From assembly GCA_020199775.1 (NCBI GenBank), contig JAIVJZ010000041.1, positions 1 to 64,000 of the forward strand: a DNA stretch of 64,000 bases. Direction: 5' to 3'. Made by a program: the position numbers and the translations under genes. This DNA is from Acidobacteriota bacterium (GTDB lineage Bacteria > Acidobacteriota > Blastocatellia > Pyrinomonadales > Pyrinomonadaceae). Positions 52,657-62,891 of the stretch are shown one piece after another. Position 1 is the stretch's first letter, and every line of letters starts with the position of its first letter. The notes under the pieces are model-generated. The model made no database searches. It was not told where the DNA came from and saw only the letters and a program-made list of their open reading frames with translations.

Positions 52657-55125
52657 ATGTTTTATGCGGAGGTCGCCGTGCCGCTCCGCCTGTCGCAGAC
52701 GTTCACGTACCGCCTGCCGCCCGCGTTGCGCGAAGAAGTGCAGGTCGGCGCGCGCCTGCTCGTGCCCTTCGGGCGCAAGTTGCTGACGGCCTACGTCGTC
52801 GCTTTGCATCAGGAGTTGGAGGCGGGCGTCGAGCTGGAGGAGTCGGAGATCAAGGATGCGGAGGTGTTGCTGGACGCCGAGCCGCTCATCTCGCCGGACG
52901 TTTTGGAGCTCACGCGCTGGCTCGCGGACTACTACGCCGCGCCGTGGGGCGAAGTGCTCAAGGCCGCGCTCCCCGCCGGTCTCAACTCGACCGTCGAACA
53001 AATCCTGACCGCCACCGCCGAAGGCCGCGACGAACTCGCGCGCCTCCCCGCGCGCCGCGCCGCCACGAACAAAGCGCGCGCGCTGCAACTGATCGCGGAC
53101 GAGGCCGAGACAACTCTCCGCAATCTCGCCACGCACTTCGGCCAGACACGCGCCGGGACGCTCGCGCGCCAACTCGAACAACACGGCTGGATCAAGATCA
53201 CGCACCGCGCGCGGACGGCGCAGGCACGCGCCAAACGCCGCAAGGCCGTGCGCCTCCTGCCGCCCGAAGCTCACGCGGGCGACGGCGCGCGCGCGCTCAA
53301 CGACGCGCAACGGCGAATCGTCGGCGCGCTCATCGCAGCAGGCGGCGAGATGCTTTTCGCAGAGTTACTCGACGCCACGAACGCGTCCGTCTCGTCCATC
53401 CAGACGCTTGAGCGGCACGGCGTCGTCGAAGTCTTCGTGCGCGAAGTGCGCCGCGACCCGCTCGCGCACGCGCGCCTGCCGCAGAACACTGAGTTCATTC
53501 TGACGGACGAACAGGCCGCGGCCTTCGCCGAGATCGAAACCGCGCTTCACGCCGAACGCGCTTACGCCGCTTTCCTCCTTCACGGCGTAACGGGCAGCGG
53601 CAAGACCGAAATCTACATCCGCGCCATGCGCACCGCGCTCAAACTCGGCCGCTCGGCCATGATGCTCGTCCCCGAAATCGCCCTCACGCCCGTCTTCTCG
53701 CGCCGCCTGCGCGCGCACTTCGGAGAGGCGGTCGCCATCTTCCACTCGTCGCTCACGACGGGCGAGCGTTACGACGAATGGAGCCGCATCAAACGCGGCG
53801 AGGCGCGCGTCGTCATCGGCACGCGCTCGGCGGTCTTCGCGCCCGTCCGAGACCTCGGCATCATCATCGTGGACGAGGAACACGAAGCCTCTTACCGCCA
53901 GCAGGAGTCGCCCTACTACAACGGGCGCGACACGGCCGTCATGCGTGCCCTGAAGGAGCGCGCCGTGGTCGTCATGGGGTCGGCCACGCCCTCGCTCGAA
54001 TCTTTTCACAACGCGCGCGGCGGCAAGTATCGTTACCTTCGCCTGCCCAACCGCATCGCCAATCGCGCGCTGGCCTCGGCCGAGATCGTGGACATGCGCG
54101 AGGTCTTCCAGCGCGCGGGCAAGCAGCAGGCTCTCTCGCCGCAACTCTTCGACGCCATCGAAGAGACGCACGCGCGCGGCGAGCAATCAATCGTCCTGTT
54201 GAATCGTCGCGGCTATTCGAGTTTCGTCCTGTGTCGTTCGTGCGGCGAGCGCATGCAGTGCCCGCAGTGCGACGTGACGCTCACCTATCACCAACGCGAG
54301 CGCAGCCTCATCTGTCACTACTGCGACCACCGCCGCAGGCCGCCGACCGAATGCCCTTCGTGCAAAGGCAAGTACATTTACTTCGTCGGCGAAGGGACGG
54401 AGCAGATCGAAGAGATCATCAAAGAACGCTTCCCCACCCTGCGCATCGCGCGCCTCGACCGCGACACCACCGCGCGCCGCCACACCTACGAACAGGCCAT
54501 CCTCCGCTTCGGCGCGGGCGAACTGGACATGCTCGTCGGCACGCAGATGATCGCTAAAGGCCACGACTTCCCGAACGTGACGCTCGTCGGCGTCGTCTCG
54601 GTCGATGCCGGTCTCGCGATGCCCGACTTCCGCGCCAGCGAGCGCACCTTCCAGTTGATCACGCAGGTGGCCGGGCGCGCCGGGCGCGGCACGCTCGCCG
54701 GGCGCGTGCTCATCCAGACCTTCCACCCCGAACACTACGCGTTGCGCCACGCCTGCGCGCAGGATTACGACACGTTCTACGAAGAGGAAATTCGCTATCG
54801 CGAGACCTTGAGTTATCCTCCCTTCGTCTCGCTCGCGTCGCTGCTGATACACGGCGAAGACCTGACGCGCGTGCAGGCGACGGCGGCGGAAATTCGTCAG
54901 GCGCTCGACCGCGCGAACACCGAGCGCGCCTGTCGCATACTCGGCCCCGCGCCCGCGCCGCTGGCGCGCCTGCGCGGCGAGCACCGCTTCCAAATCCTGC
55001 TCAAGTCGCGCAACCGCACACGCATGCGTTCCCTCTTAGACCTCGCGCTCGCGGAGGCGGGCGCGTCTCCAAGTTGCGACCTGAACAGCGTCAACGTAGA
55101 GATCGATCCGGTGAATCTAATGTAG
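52657..55125 (+). CDS. priA: Primosomal replication-restart helicase PriA
   Basis: 822 residues from ATG 52657 (MFYAEVAVPLRLSQTFTYRL), which matches the usual PriA N-terminus; a GTG 24 codons earlier is less likely. It has the 3'-BD domain, Walker A GVTGSGKTEIY (about 330), DEEH, then the helicase core with its zinc-binding insert (CRSCGERMQCPQC, then CHYCDH, then CPSCKGKY), and motifs GTQMIAKGHDFPNV and ITQVAGRAGRG. It reloads DnaB at stalled forks. lpxD follows on the same strand after a 64-base gap. Confidence 0.95.
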   Translation: MFYAEVAVPLRLSQTFTYRLPPALREEVQVGARLLVPFGRKLLTAYVVALHQELEAGVELEESEIKDAEVLLDAEPLISPDVLELTRWLADYYAAPWGEVLKAALPAGLNSTVEQILTATAEGRDELARLPARRAATNKARALQLIADEAETTLRNLATHFGQTRAGTLARQLEQHGWIKITHRARTAQARAKRRKAVRLLPPEAHAGDGARALNDAQRRIVGALIAAGGEMLFAELLDATNASVSSIQTLERHGVVEVFVREVRRDPLAHARLPQNTEFILTDEQAAAFAEIETALHAERAYAAFLLHGVTGSGKTEIYIRAMRTALKLGRSAMMLVPEIALTPVFSRRLRAHFGEAVAIFHSSLTTGERYDEWSRIKRGEARVVIGTRSAVFAPVRDLGIIIVDEEHEASYRQQESPYYNGRDTAVMRALKERAVVVMGSATPSLESFHNARGGKYRYLRLPNRIANRALASAEIVDMREVFQRAGKQQALSPQLFDAIEETHARGEQSIVLLNRRGYSSFVLCRSCGERMQCPQCDVTLTYHQRERSLICHYCDHRRRPPTECPSCKGKYIYFVGEGTEQIEEIIKERFPTLRIARLDRDTTARRHTYEQAILRFGAGELDMLVGTQMIAKGHDFPNVTLVGVVSVDAGLAMPDFRASERTFQLITQVAGRAGRGTLAGRVLIQTFHPEHYALRHACAQDYDTFYEEEIRYRETLSYPPFVSLASLLIHGEDLTRVQATAAEIRQALDRANTERACRILGPAPAPLARLRGEHRFQILLKSRNRTRMRSLLDLALAEAGASPSCDLNSVNVEIDPVNLM

Positions 55126-55189
55126 GAGGCGCGCGCCGCTCTGAAGAACCTTCCCGACTGTGAATCTTCGAGCGCACGCCAATTTGTTA

Positions 55190-56230
55190 ATGAGACTTTC
55201 AGAACTGGCACGCCTGACCAACGCGACCGTCGAAGGCGAGGGCGGCGACATCGAGATCGACGGCGCGGCCGGACTCGACGAGGCCGAAGCGGGTCAAGTC
55301 GCCTTTCTCGCCAACCCGCGCTACACGCCGCGCGTGCAGACGACGCGCGCCTCCGCCGTCTATCTCGCCGAAGGGGTCGATGCGGGCAGAACGGACATCG
55401 CCGTCCTGCGCACGCGCGACCCTTATCTCGCCTACACGCGCGCCCTGCGCCTCTTTCATCCCGAACCGGGTTTTGCGCCCTTCATACACCCGTCGGCGGT
55501 CATCGATCCTACGGCGCGCGTGCACGAGCGCGTCCTCGTCGGCGCGTGCGTCGTCATCGGGCGCGACGTGGAGATCGCGTCGGGCGTGCGCATCTATCCG
55601 AACGTGACGATCTACGACGGCGTGCGCGTCGGCGAAGATTCGACGCTCCATTCCGGCGTCGCGCTCCGCGAGGGGACGCAGGTCGGCGCGCGCGTCCGTA
55701 TCCACAACAACGTCGTCGTCGGCTCGGACGGCTTCGGCTACGCGAAAGACGAAGAACACCGCTGGCTGAAAATACCGCAGGCGGGGCGCGTCCTCATCGC
55801 GGACGACGTGGAGATCGGCGCGGGCACGACCATTGACTGCGCCTCGGTCGGCGAAACGCGCATCGCGCGCGGGGCGAAGATTGATAACCTCGTCCAGATC
55901 GGCCACTCGTGTACCATCGGCGAAGACACGCTCCTGTGCGCACAGGTCGGCCTTGCAGGGAGTTCACACATCGGCAACCGCGTCATCCTCGCGGGTCAGG
56001 CGGGCGTGGCCGGGCACCTGACCATCGGCGACGACTGCGTGCTCACGGCCAAGAGCGCGACCAGCCACGACGTGCCCGCGGGCAAAATGCTCTCCGGCAT
56101 CCCCGCCTTCGACAACCGCGACTGGCTGCGCGCCACCGCCGCCTTCCGTCGCCTCGGCGACATGCAACGCACCATCCGGCAACTCGAAGCCCGACTCGCC
56201 GCGCTCGAAAAATTCTCCGCCGACGAGTGA
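55190..56230 (+). CDS. lpxD: UDP-3-O-acylglucosamine N-acyltransferase
   Basis: 346 residues from ATG 55190 (MRLSELARLTNATVEGEGG). The N-terminal uridine-binding domain is followed by a left-handed beta helix of hexapeptide repeats (IHPSAVIDPTARV and on). HNNVVVGSDGFGYAKDEEHR and the catalytic His in IDNLVQIGHSCTIGE identify LpxD, and the C-terminal helix (MQRTIRQLEARLAALE) fits. It adds the second hydroxyacyl chain in lipid A synthesis, confirming an LPS-bearing outer membrane. No other lpx genes are in the window. Confidence 0.95.
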   Translation: MRLSELARLTNATVEGEGGDIEIDGAAGLDEAEAGQVAFLANPRYTPRVQTTRASAVYLAEGVDAGRTDIAVLRTRDPYLAYTRALRLFHPEPGFAPFIHPSAVIDPTARVHERVLVGACVVIGRDVEIASGVRIYPNVTIYDGVRVGEDSTLHSGVALREGTQVGARVRIHNNVVVGSDGFGYAKDEEHRWLKIPQAGRVLIADDVEIGAGTTIDCASVGETRIARGAKIDNLVQIGHSCTIGEDTLLCAQVGLAGSSHIGNRVILAGQAGVAGHLTIGDDCVLTAKSATSHDVPAGKMLSGIPAFDNRDWLRATAAFRRLGDMQRTIRQLEARLAALEKFSADE

Positions 56231-56277
56231 GCCGAAAGTTTGCTCGTCCAAAAAAATCCCGGCGGCTAAAATTTATC

Positions 56278-56307
56278 TTGACAGACATCGGACTCGCCCG
56301 CGATAAT
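56278..56307 (+). promoter_or_regulatory. Candidate sigma-70 promoter of the 96-residue protein gene
   Basis: A perfect TTGACA (56278-56283), an 18-base spacer and GATAAT (56302-56307), about 90 bases before the GTG start at 56395. Both elements are close to consensus. Confidence 0.65.
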
Positions 56308-56394
56308 AGGTTTTGAAATTGGATTTCAATTTCGCCCCGCAGCGAATGAAGTTCAAATCAAAGCCATAATTGAAGTTTCTCAGGAGTTAACCCA

Positions 56395-56685
56395 GTGAAA
56401 TCCTCGAATCGAGCGGCGGCGGCGCACGTCCTCCCGTCAGGCCGCGAAGATCAGCAAGTCGAAGTTATCCTCGAAGACGGAACAGGCCGCGTCGCGTTGC
56501 GCCTGTCAACCTGGACGGAAGGGCTCGGCTGGTGTACGCAGAAGACCATCCGGCTCGACGGCGAACAACTCGACGACCTGCATCACGCGATCAGCGTCGC
56601 GCGGCATCGCCTGAACCGGCGGCGCGTAGAGGATGGGCAGTTCACACCGTCAGCGCAGGTTATCCAACTCCCGACCGTCGCCTGA
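56395..56685 (+). CDS. Small conserved-looking protein of unknown function
   Basis: 96 residues, starting at GTG 56395 with CAGGAG eight bases upstream. One compact alpha/beta segment (QVEVILEDGTGRVALRLSTW, then LGWCTQKTIRLDGEQLDDLH) is followed by a helix (AISVARHRLNRRR) and a short tail ending QVIQLPTVA. It is soluble, with no signal peptide. A good promoter upstream and a hairpin terminator downstream mark it as an independent transcription unit. I do not recognise a function. Confidence 0.7.
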   Translation: MKSSNRAAAAHVLPSGREDQQVEVILEDGTGRVALRLSTWTEGLGWCTQKTIRLDGEQLDDLHHAISVARHRLNRRRVEDGQFTPSAQVIQLPTVA

Positions 56686-56714
56686 AACTCAAGGAACCGC
56701 CAATACAAAGCAAA

Positions 56715-56749
56715 GGGCAACGGGCAGACTCATCATCTGCCCGCTGCCC
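56715..56749. terminator. Bidirectional terminator hairpin
   Basis: gggcaacgggcaga (56715-56728) pairs with tctgcccgctgccc (56736-56749), with one mismatch and a 7-base loop. It sits between two convergent genes. The arms repeat a GGGCA word, so it may also belong to the word-repeat hairpins. Confidence 0.75.
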
Positions 56750-56786
56750 TATTTCATTTCCGCAACTTCCCTACCGCCCGCTCTTC

Positions 56787-57257
56787 TCAGCCAACCTGTT
56801 TGAGCGTGATCCGTTCATTCGTCACGTTGGCTTTGCGCTCGGAGGTCAGTTTTTCGAGTTCTTCGACGTGAAGTTTTTCGTTGTAGATGCGCTCTTCGAG
56901 TTGGAAGCGCGTCGGCAGATCATCGTCGCCGCAGGCTTCCCACGCCGTCATGTACGCGGCCAGCGCCTCACGCTCCATCTCCAAATCTTGACGCAACATG
57001 TCGATCAGTTCGGTGGATTGGCGAATCATGGCCGGTTCGACCGTGGGCAGCCCGCCGAGCGCGACGATCTTGTCGCCGAGCGTGATGGCGTGTTCCTGCG
57101 ACTCTTCGCCCTGCGAGCGAAAGTATTTGCGATAGACTTCGCGCTCGATGCCAGTCACGAGAAAGCTATGTTGCATGTACTGTATGACCGCGCCGAGTTC
57201 CAGACTGAGCGCGCGGTTCAAGGCGTCAATTAAATTAGCGTTTACCATCAGGTTCAA
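56787..57257 (-). CDS. Ferritin-like (bacterioferritin-type) protein
   Basis: A 156-residue four-helix bundle. Diiron ligands are spread as in bacterioferritin: Glu in ALSLELGAVIQYMQHSFL, ExxH in GEESQEHAITLGDK, Glu in DLEMEREALAAY and ExxH in YNEKLHVEELEKL. The Met that would ligate haem (usually next to the first ExxH) is not present, so haem binding is unlikely. It probably stores or oxidises iron in the cytoplasm. A candidate promoter lies about 40 bases upstream. The gene stands alone between convergent and spacer regions. Confidence 0.85.
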   Translation of the reverse strand: MNLMVNANLIDALNRALSLELGAVIQYMQHSFLVTGIEREVYRKYFRSQGEESQEHAITLGDKIVALGGLPTVEPAMIRQSTELIDMLRQDLEMEREALAAYMTAWEACGDDDLPTRFQLEERIYNEKLHVEELEKLTSERKANVTNERITLKQVG

Positions 57258-57299
57258 GCCTCCCGCGTATCATCCGTCGAGTGTTTCAAGTGCAGGCGG

Positions 57300-57328
57300 A
57301 TGTTACCGCTCGATTCCCCGCCTGTCAA
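57300..57328 (-). promoter_or_regulatory. Candidate sigma-70 promoter of the ferritin-like gene
   Basis: On the minus strand, TTGACA (57328-57323), a 17-base spacer and TAACAT (57305-57300) lie about 43 bases upstream of the start at 57257. The -35 is perfect; the -10 matches four of six. Confidence 0.55.
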
Positions 57329-57485
57329 GTTAACTATTGAAATAATTAAACTTAACAATGAAATTCGTTTTCAGTTGCAAAAAGGCGGAGGAGTTTTGAG
57401 ACGGCCGGCGGGTGCGTGCGAAGTTGGTTTCGATAAACGGCTGGCGACGGCCGTCTCGTGCGGGAGCGAGCGGGAAAGATGCGGC

Positions 57486-58235
57486 TTACGTCACCGAGCC
57501 GCCGTCAATGATGACGATCTCGCCGTTCATGAAGCTGTTGCGGTCGCTGACCATGAAGGCGGCAAACTCGCCCAGTTCTTCGGGGCGGCCGAGTTCCCCG
57601 CGCGGCGACCAGCCCTTGTGCATCTCCAAGAGGTGCGGCGGCAGTGTGTGCGCGAGTTCGGTGTCGAAGATTCCGGCGGCAATGGCGTTGACGGAGACGT
57701 TGAAGTTCGCGGCCTCGCGCGAGAGGCATTTGGTGAAACCGATCATCGCGGCCTTCGAGGTGGCGTAATGGACGGAGGTCGGGAGCGAGCGGATCGCGCC
57801 GATGGAGGTGATGTTGAGAATCGCGCCCTTGCGCTGGCGAATCATCTGCTTGTAGATGGGCTTCGTCACGGCGAAGAGGCTGCCGACGTTCGTGCCGATC
57901 ACCTCGTCCCACGCGCGGTCGGTGGTGGTCGCGAAATTGTCGCCGCGATTGATGGCCGCGTTGTTGACGAGAATATCGACGCCGCCCCACTCCTCTACGA
58001 GTTGGCGCGTCAGGCGTTTCATGCCGAGCCGATCCGTGACCGAGACTTTGAAGTCGTGTGCGCGCCGGCCGTGCGCCTTGATCTTTTGCGACATCGTCTC
58101 GGCGAGGTCTTCGCGCGAGTGGTAGTTGAAGGCCACGTCCGCGCCCTCGCGGGCGAAGATTTCGCACATCGCCGCGCCGATGCCGCGTGTGCCCCCCGAA
58201 ATAAACGCCCGTTTCCCTTCCAGCAAAAGACTCAA
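57486..58235 (-). CDS. FabG-like short-chain dehydrogenase/reductase
   Basis: 249 residues, starting at TTG 58235 (MSLLLEGKRAFISGGTRGIG). It has the cofactor motif GGTRGIG, NNAAINRGD, the catalytic Ser in NITSIGAIRS and YATSKAAMIGF, and a C-terminal SDRNSFMNGEIVIIDGG block. The layout is that of 3-oxoacyl-ACP reductases and related NADPH-dependent SDRs. It lies about 150 bases downstream of the glycolipid glycosyltransferase gene on the same strand, which allows but does not prove a lipid role. Confidence 0.85.
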   Translation of the reverse strand: MSLLLEGKRAFISGGTRGIGAAMCEIFAREGADVAFNYHSREDLAETMSQKIKAHGRRAHDFKVSVTDRLGMKRLTRQLVEEWGGVDILVNNAAINRGDNFATTTDRAWDEVIGTNVGSLFAVTKPIYKQMIRQRKGAILNITSIGAIRSLPTSVHYATSKAAMIGFTKCLSREAANFNVSVNAIAAGIFDTELAHTLPPHLLEMHKGWSPRGELGRPEELGEFAAFMVSDRNSFMNGEIVIIDGGSVT

Positions 58236-58384
58236 CTTGGCGGCTCTCCCAAAAAAGCCCGCTTCCTTTGACTCGGAGCGGGCGAGATGTAATGAATGCC
58301 GAATTAAAGCGCGAACACCGTGCGGGCGTCAACTTGGCTCGCGGTTCAAGCCTCCCGGCGCGCGCGCGCTTTCGTCGTCGCGCG

Positions 58385-59590
58385 TCAAGCGATGCGCACG
58401 TCCGCAGCCGTCACGCGCTCCTCTTCCGCGAGCACGGGCGCGGGGATGAGCGCGGTGATCTCTTCCACGATCCGGCGCGTCGAATGCGGGATGGCGAGCC
58501 CGGCCGTGGCCGCGCGCATCGTCGCGTAATAACGCGCGTCCTCGAGCATGCGACGGACGGCGGGCACGATGTCGCTCGCGCGTTCGAGCAACACGCCCGC
58601 GCCGACTTTCGACAGGAGCGACGCCGCCCCGGCCTCCTGCGGCATCGGCGCGGTCGTCGCGTCGGCGATGATCGGCACGCGACAGGCGAGCGCTTCAAAC
58701 GTCGTCAAGCCGCCGAGTTTCGAGATCATGACGTTGGCGGCCTGCATCAACTGCTCGACGTGCTCGGAATAGCCGATCACTTTCACGGGGAAATTCGCCC
58801 GCGCCGCAATCGTCTCGGCCTCGGCGCGCAACTCCTGATTGTTGCCCGCCAGAAAGATGGCCTGCACGTCAAGGTCGCCGCGCACGAGTTCGCGGAAAAT
58901 TTCGGGAATGTTGCCGCCGCCTACCCAGCCCGCGTTGACGAAGACGGTGAACTTCTGCGGGTCGAGTCCGAGAGCGTGGCGCGCGGCCTGCGCGGCGCGT
59001 TCGTCCGGCAGGTTGAACTTCGGGTGGACAGGCATCCCCGAAATCTTGATCCGCTCCGGCGCGACGCCGTAGTCGATCAACTGCTGCCGCGCCTCTTCGC
59101 CCGCCACGAGATAGAGCCGCACGTCGTCGCAAGCCCACCCCTTCCAGAAGCCGTAGCACGGGTCTGTCACCACGGTCACGAGCGGTATCTTGTCCGCGAG
59201 TTTCAACTCCCTGAGCACACGCCCGATGGCGTGCTGCGTCAACGGGTGCACGCTGACGACGACGTGCGGGCACCAACGCTCGAACAACTCGCCCACGTAG
59301 CCGACGCTGCGCCGGTAGAAAAACTCGCGCGTCTCCGGGCGGAAACGGTTGACCGCCCAGTAGAGATACTTCATCCAGTGCTGCCGGTGGCGCAGCACCC
59401 AGTTGTACAAATTCACGAGCCGCGCCGAGATCGAATGCGACTCCTCAATCGCCCGCACGACGCGCACGGCGTAAGAGTTCCCGGCGAAAAACTTCTGCAA
59501 GCCCGCCGCGATAGCCACCGCCGCCGAGCGATGCCCACCGCCCGTGTCGGACGAGATGATCAGAATTTTCGGGACTCTTGCACGAAACAT
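58385..59590 (-). CDS. MGDG synthase/UgtP-like glycolipid glycosyltransferase (GT28)
   Basis: 401 residues. The N-terminal ILIISSDTGGGHRSAAVAIA is the signature of the MGD1/UgtP family, which transfers galactose or glucose to diacylglycerol. The C-terminal half has the nucleotide-sugar site (VNAGWVGGGNIPEIFRELVR, then VIGYSEHVEQLMQAANVMIS, then KLGGLTTFEALACRVPIIAD). It is a peripheral membrane enzyme of the GT-B fold. Which glycolipid is made cannot be told. It follows hicA by 66 bases. Confidence 0.9.
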   Translation of the reverse strand: MFRARVPKILIISSDTGGGHRSAAVAIAAGLQKFFAGNSYAVRVVRAIEESHSISARLVNLYNWVLRHRQHWMKYLYWAVNRFRPETREFFYRRSVGYVGELFERWCPHVVVSVHPLTQHAIGRVLRELKLADKIPLVTVVTDPCYGFWKGWACDDVRLYLVAGEEARQQLIDYGVAPERIKISGMPVHPKFNLPDERAAQAARHALGLDPQKFTVFVNAGWVGGGNIPEIFRELVRGDLDVQAIFLAGNNQELRAEAETIAARANFPVKVIGYSEHVEQLMQAANVMISKLGGLTTFEALACRVPIIADATTAPMPQEAGAASLLSKVGAGVLLERASDIVPAVRRMLEDARYYATMRAATAGLAIPHSTRRIVEEITALIPAPVLAEEERVTAADVRIA

Positions 59591-59656
59591 AAGATAAATG
59601 AAAGCTCTTTAACCGTGCGACTGGCACACTTAACAGTGTGATCCGTAATCAATGAA

Positions 59657-59887
59657 TTAAAGCAGTTGGCGCAACTCTTCAACTTTTATGCCCGCATCTC
59701 GCAAAATGCCCTGCAAAGTGCCGGGAGGCAGTGTCTTCCCTTTGTGAACAGGGACAGTCACGCGCCTGCGGTCTGACTCCCGCCTGAGATGTACGTGGCT
59801 GCCCTTCTGCCTAACCTTTTCAAAACCCGCACGCTCTAGCGCACGGATTAACTGCTGCCCGTCCACGCGCGGGAGTTTTTCGCTCAT
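59657..59887 (-). CDS. hicA: HicA-family mRNA interferase toxin
   Basis: A 76-residue dsRBD-like fold. VDGQQLIRALERAGFEKVRQ leads to KGSHVHLRR, where His31 is the catalytic residue, and VPVHKGKTLPPGTLQGILRD completes the family pattern. HicA cleaves mRNA and is blocked by HicB. The start overlaps the hicB stop as ATGA, so the antitoxin gene comes first. All key residues are present. Confidence 0.95.
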   Translation of the reverse strand: MSEKLPRVDGQQLIRALERAGFEKVRQKGSHVHLRRESDRRRVTVPVHKGKTLPPGTLQGILRDAGIKVEELRQLL

Positions 59888-60117
59888 GCCGCAACTGGCA
59901 CGGAGAGTTTCGCGATGAAGAACGGCTCCGGCTCTGTCGGGATAGGCTCTCCATCTTCGCGCAGGCTCTCGATATGAAGTTCCATCGCTTCGACAATGTT
60001 AGCGCGCGCCTCTTCGACCGTCGCCCCGCAGGAGTGGCAGCCGGGCAAGGCGGGCGCGTAAGCATGGAATCCTTCCTCGTCCGGCTCAATGACAACGGTG
60101 AATTGATACATGGTCAT
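59884..60117 (-). CDS. hicB: HicB-family antitoxin
   Basis: 77 residues. The partial RNase H-like fold of HicB is visible: YQFTVVIEPDEEGFHAYAPA, LPGCHSCGATVEEARANIVE and AMELHIESLREDGEPIP. The short C-terminus ends IAKLSVPVAA, with no separate DNA-binding domain, so autoregulation may be weak. It neutralises HicA. It begins 11 bases after the radical-SAM gene on the same strand and is probably transcribed with it. Confidence 0.95.
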   Translation of the reverse strand: MTMYQFTVVIEPDEEGFHAYAPALPGCHSCGATVEEARANIVEAMELHIESLREDGEPIPTEPEPFFIAKLSVPVAA

Positions 60118-60128
60118 AAAACTTTCCT

Positions 60129-61292
60129 TTATGCCTTAACCGTCAAACCGTCCGCTTTGGCCTCGTCGCGTTCGAGTTGTTTGCGCGATTTTTTCATCTC
60201 GCGTTCGAGTTTCTTGATCTGGATCAAGTGCTTCGGGTTGAACGGCAAGCTAGGGTAATAGCTGTTCGACTCGTGCGTGCAGAAGCAGCCGGACTTGGCT
60301 TTCCGGCGACGCTCCTGCATGGCGGGCGAGAGCCAGAGTTTTTGGAAGTTCCAATCGTAGTCGCGCAGGTTGCCCACGGCGTCGAGGTTCTCGCAGGAGG
60401 AGACCGTGCCCTCGTCGTAGATGACGCCGCCCGCCGTGCCCGCGTAGCAGGTCATCTGCGCCTGCTGCTCTTCCTGCGACTTGGCGATCAGGCCGTGCAT
60501 GTAAATGTCGATGGCGGCTTTGAAGAACCCGGCGTCGCCGCCGTAATTGTTCTTGATGGCCGAGTGGCGCGAATCGGAATCGATCATGTGCGCGAGTTCG
60601 GCGTAGCGCGCGTGGTCGATGTCGAGTTCCTTCGGGTCGGCTGAAGGCGGACGGATGTAGTTGAAGTTGACCTTGTCGGGACGCAGGTCGTACTTGAGAA
60701 AATCGTACCACTCGAAGATCGTGTCCTGATTCGTGTTCATGAAGCAGGTGCAGGTCTGGATGTCGAGGCGCGGGTACTCGCGCTTGATCGCCTGCAACTG
60801 GCGCGCGGTGTCGATGGCGATGTCCCACGAACCGGGTTTCTGCCGAATCTTCTCGTGCTGATCTTTGAGGCCGTCGATGCCGAGGGCGACCGCCACGTTC
60901 AAATTCGGGCACTCTTCGAGGATGCGCGTCACGTCCGGGATGATGCGCTTCTGAATCTGCCCGTTCGACATGAGATAGACGGATTCGAGCTTGTTGTTCT
61001 CGTAGAACGCGCGGACGATTTCGGGCAAGTCTTTGCGCGTAAACGGTTCGCCCCCGGCGAGAATCAGCACGCCGAGATTGCCGCCCAGAGTCTCCGAGAC
61101 GCGCTGGATTTCGTGCGTCTTCATCTGGAGTTTCTTGCGCGGGCGGTCGTCGAGTTCGTCCGTGAAGAAACAGTGCGTGCAGCGCATGTCGCAGACGGAC
61201 GTGACGAGGATGTTCAGGAGCACGGGCGCGAACGGCTGGCCGAGCGCGAGTTTGGCGTAGCGTTTGAGAAGTTCCTTGGTCGTGTAATCCAT
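60129..61292 (-). CDS. Radical-SAM protein with SPASM-like C-terminus
   Basis: 387 residues from ATG 61292 (MDYTTKELLKRYAKLALGQP). The CxxxCxxC cluster is SVCDMRCTHCFF (about 33-42), followed by GGEPFTRKDL and a TIM-barrel core. Near the C-terminus, cysteines in MTCYAGTAGGVIYDEGTVSS, SCENL and GCFCTHESNSYY suggest an auxiliary cluster (SPASM-like). Such enzymes modify peptides, lipids or cofactors; no precursor peptide is evident nearby. hicBA follows within 11 bases. The target is unknown. Confidence 0.85.
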   Translation of the reverse strand: MDYTTKELLKRYAKLALGQPFAPVLLNILVTSVCDMRCTHCFFTDELDDRPRKKLQMKTHEIQRVSETLGGNLGVLILAGGEPFTRKDLPEIVRAFYENNKLESVYLMSNGQIQKRIIPDVTRILEECPNLNVAVALGIDGLKDQHEKIRQKPGSWDIAIDTARQLQAIKREYPRLDIQTCTCFMNTNQDTIFEWYDFLKYDLRPDKVNFNYIRPPSADPKELDIDHARYAELAHMIDSDSRHSAIKNNYGGDAGFFKAAIDIYMHGLIAKSQEEQQAQMTCYAGTAGGVIYDEGTVSSCENLDAVGNLRDYDWNFQKLWLSPAMQERRRKAKSGCFCTHESNSYYPSLPFNPKHLIQIKKLEREMKKSRKQLERDEAKADGLTVKA

Positions 61293-61443
61293 CGAAAAAC
61301 CTTTAGTAATGCCGCAATAAAAACCGCGCCCAATCCCGGCGCGGGTGAGCGTCGCCAACTCTCCGGGCGACAGAATAACGAATGTAACCGTCAACGCAGC
61401 AAAAGGCAAACTTTCGCCCCGCGCGCCGCGAGTAACTTTGATG

Positions 61444-62808
<1,365 letters not shown>

Positions 62809-62815
62809 AGGAGCT

Positions 62816-62891
62816 GTCAGCCGTCAGCCGTCAGCGTTCAGCCGGTCAGTTTGCGCGGCCACAAGCTGACGGCTGACGGCTGACGGCTGAT
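62816..62891. repeat. Heptamer-repeat hairpin (GTCAGCC units) between kinase and regulator genes
   Basis: The left arm, 62816-62843, is GTCAGCC, GTCAGCC, GTCAGCG, TTCAGCC. The right arm, about 62863-62891, is the complement (three GGCTGAC units and flanks). The loop is about 20 bases. The right arm and loop encode the C-terminal tail of the kinase. Confidence 0.9.

Noticed and set aside
57249..57264. ggttcaagcctcccg (also at 58342) as a tRNA T-arm
   Set aside because: No acceptor stem or anticodon arm can be folded around either copy.
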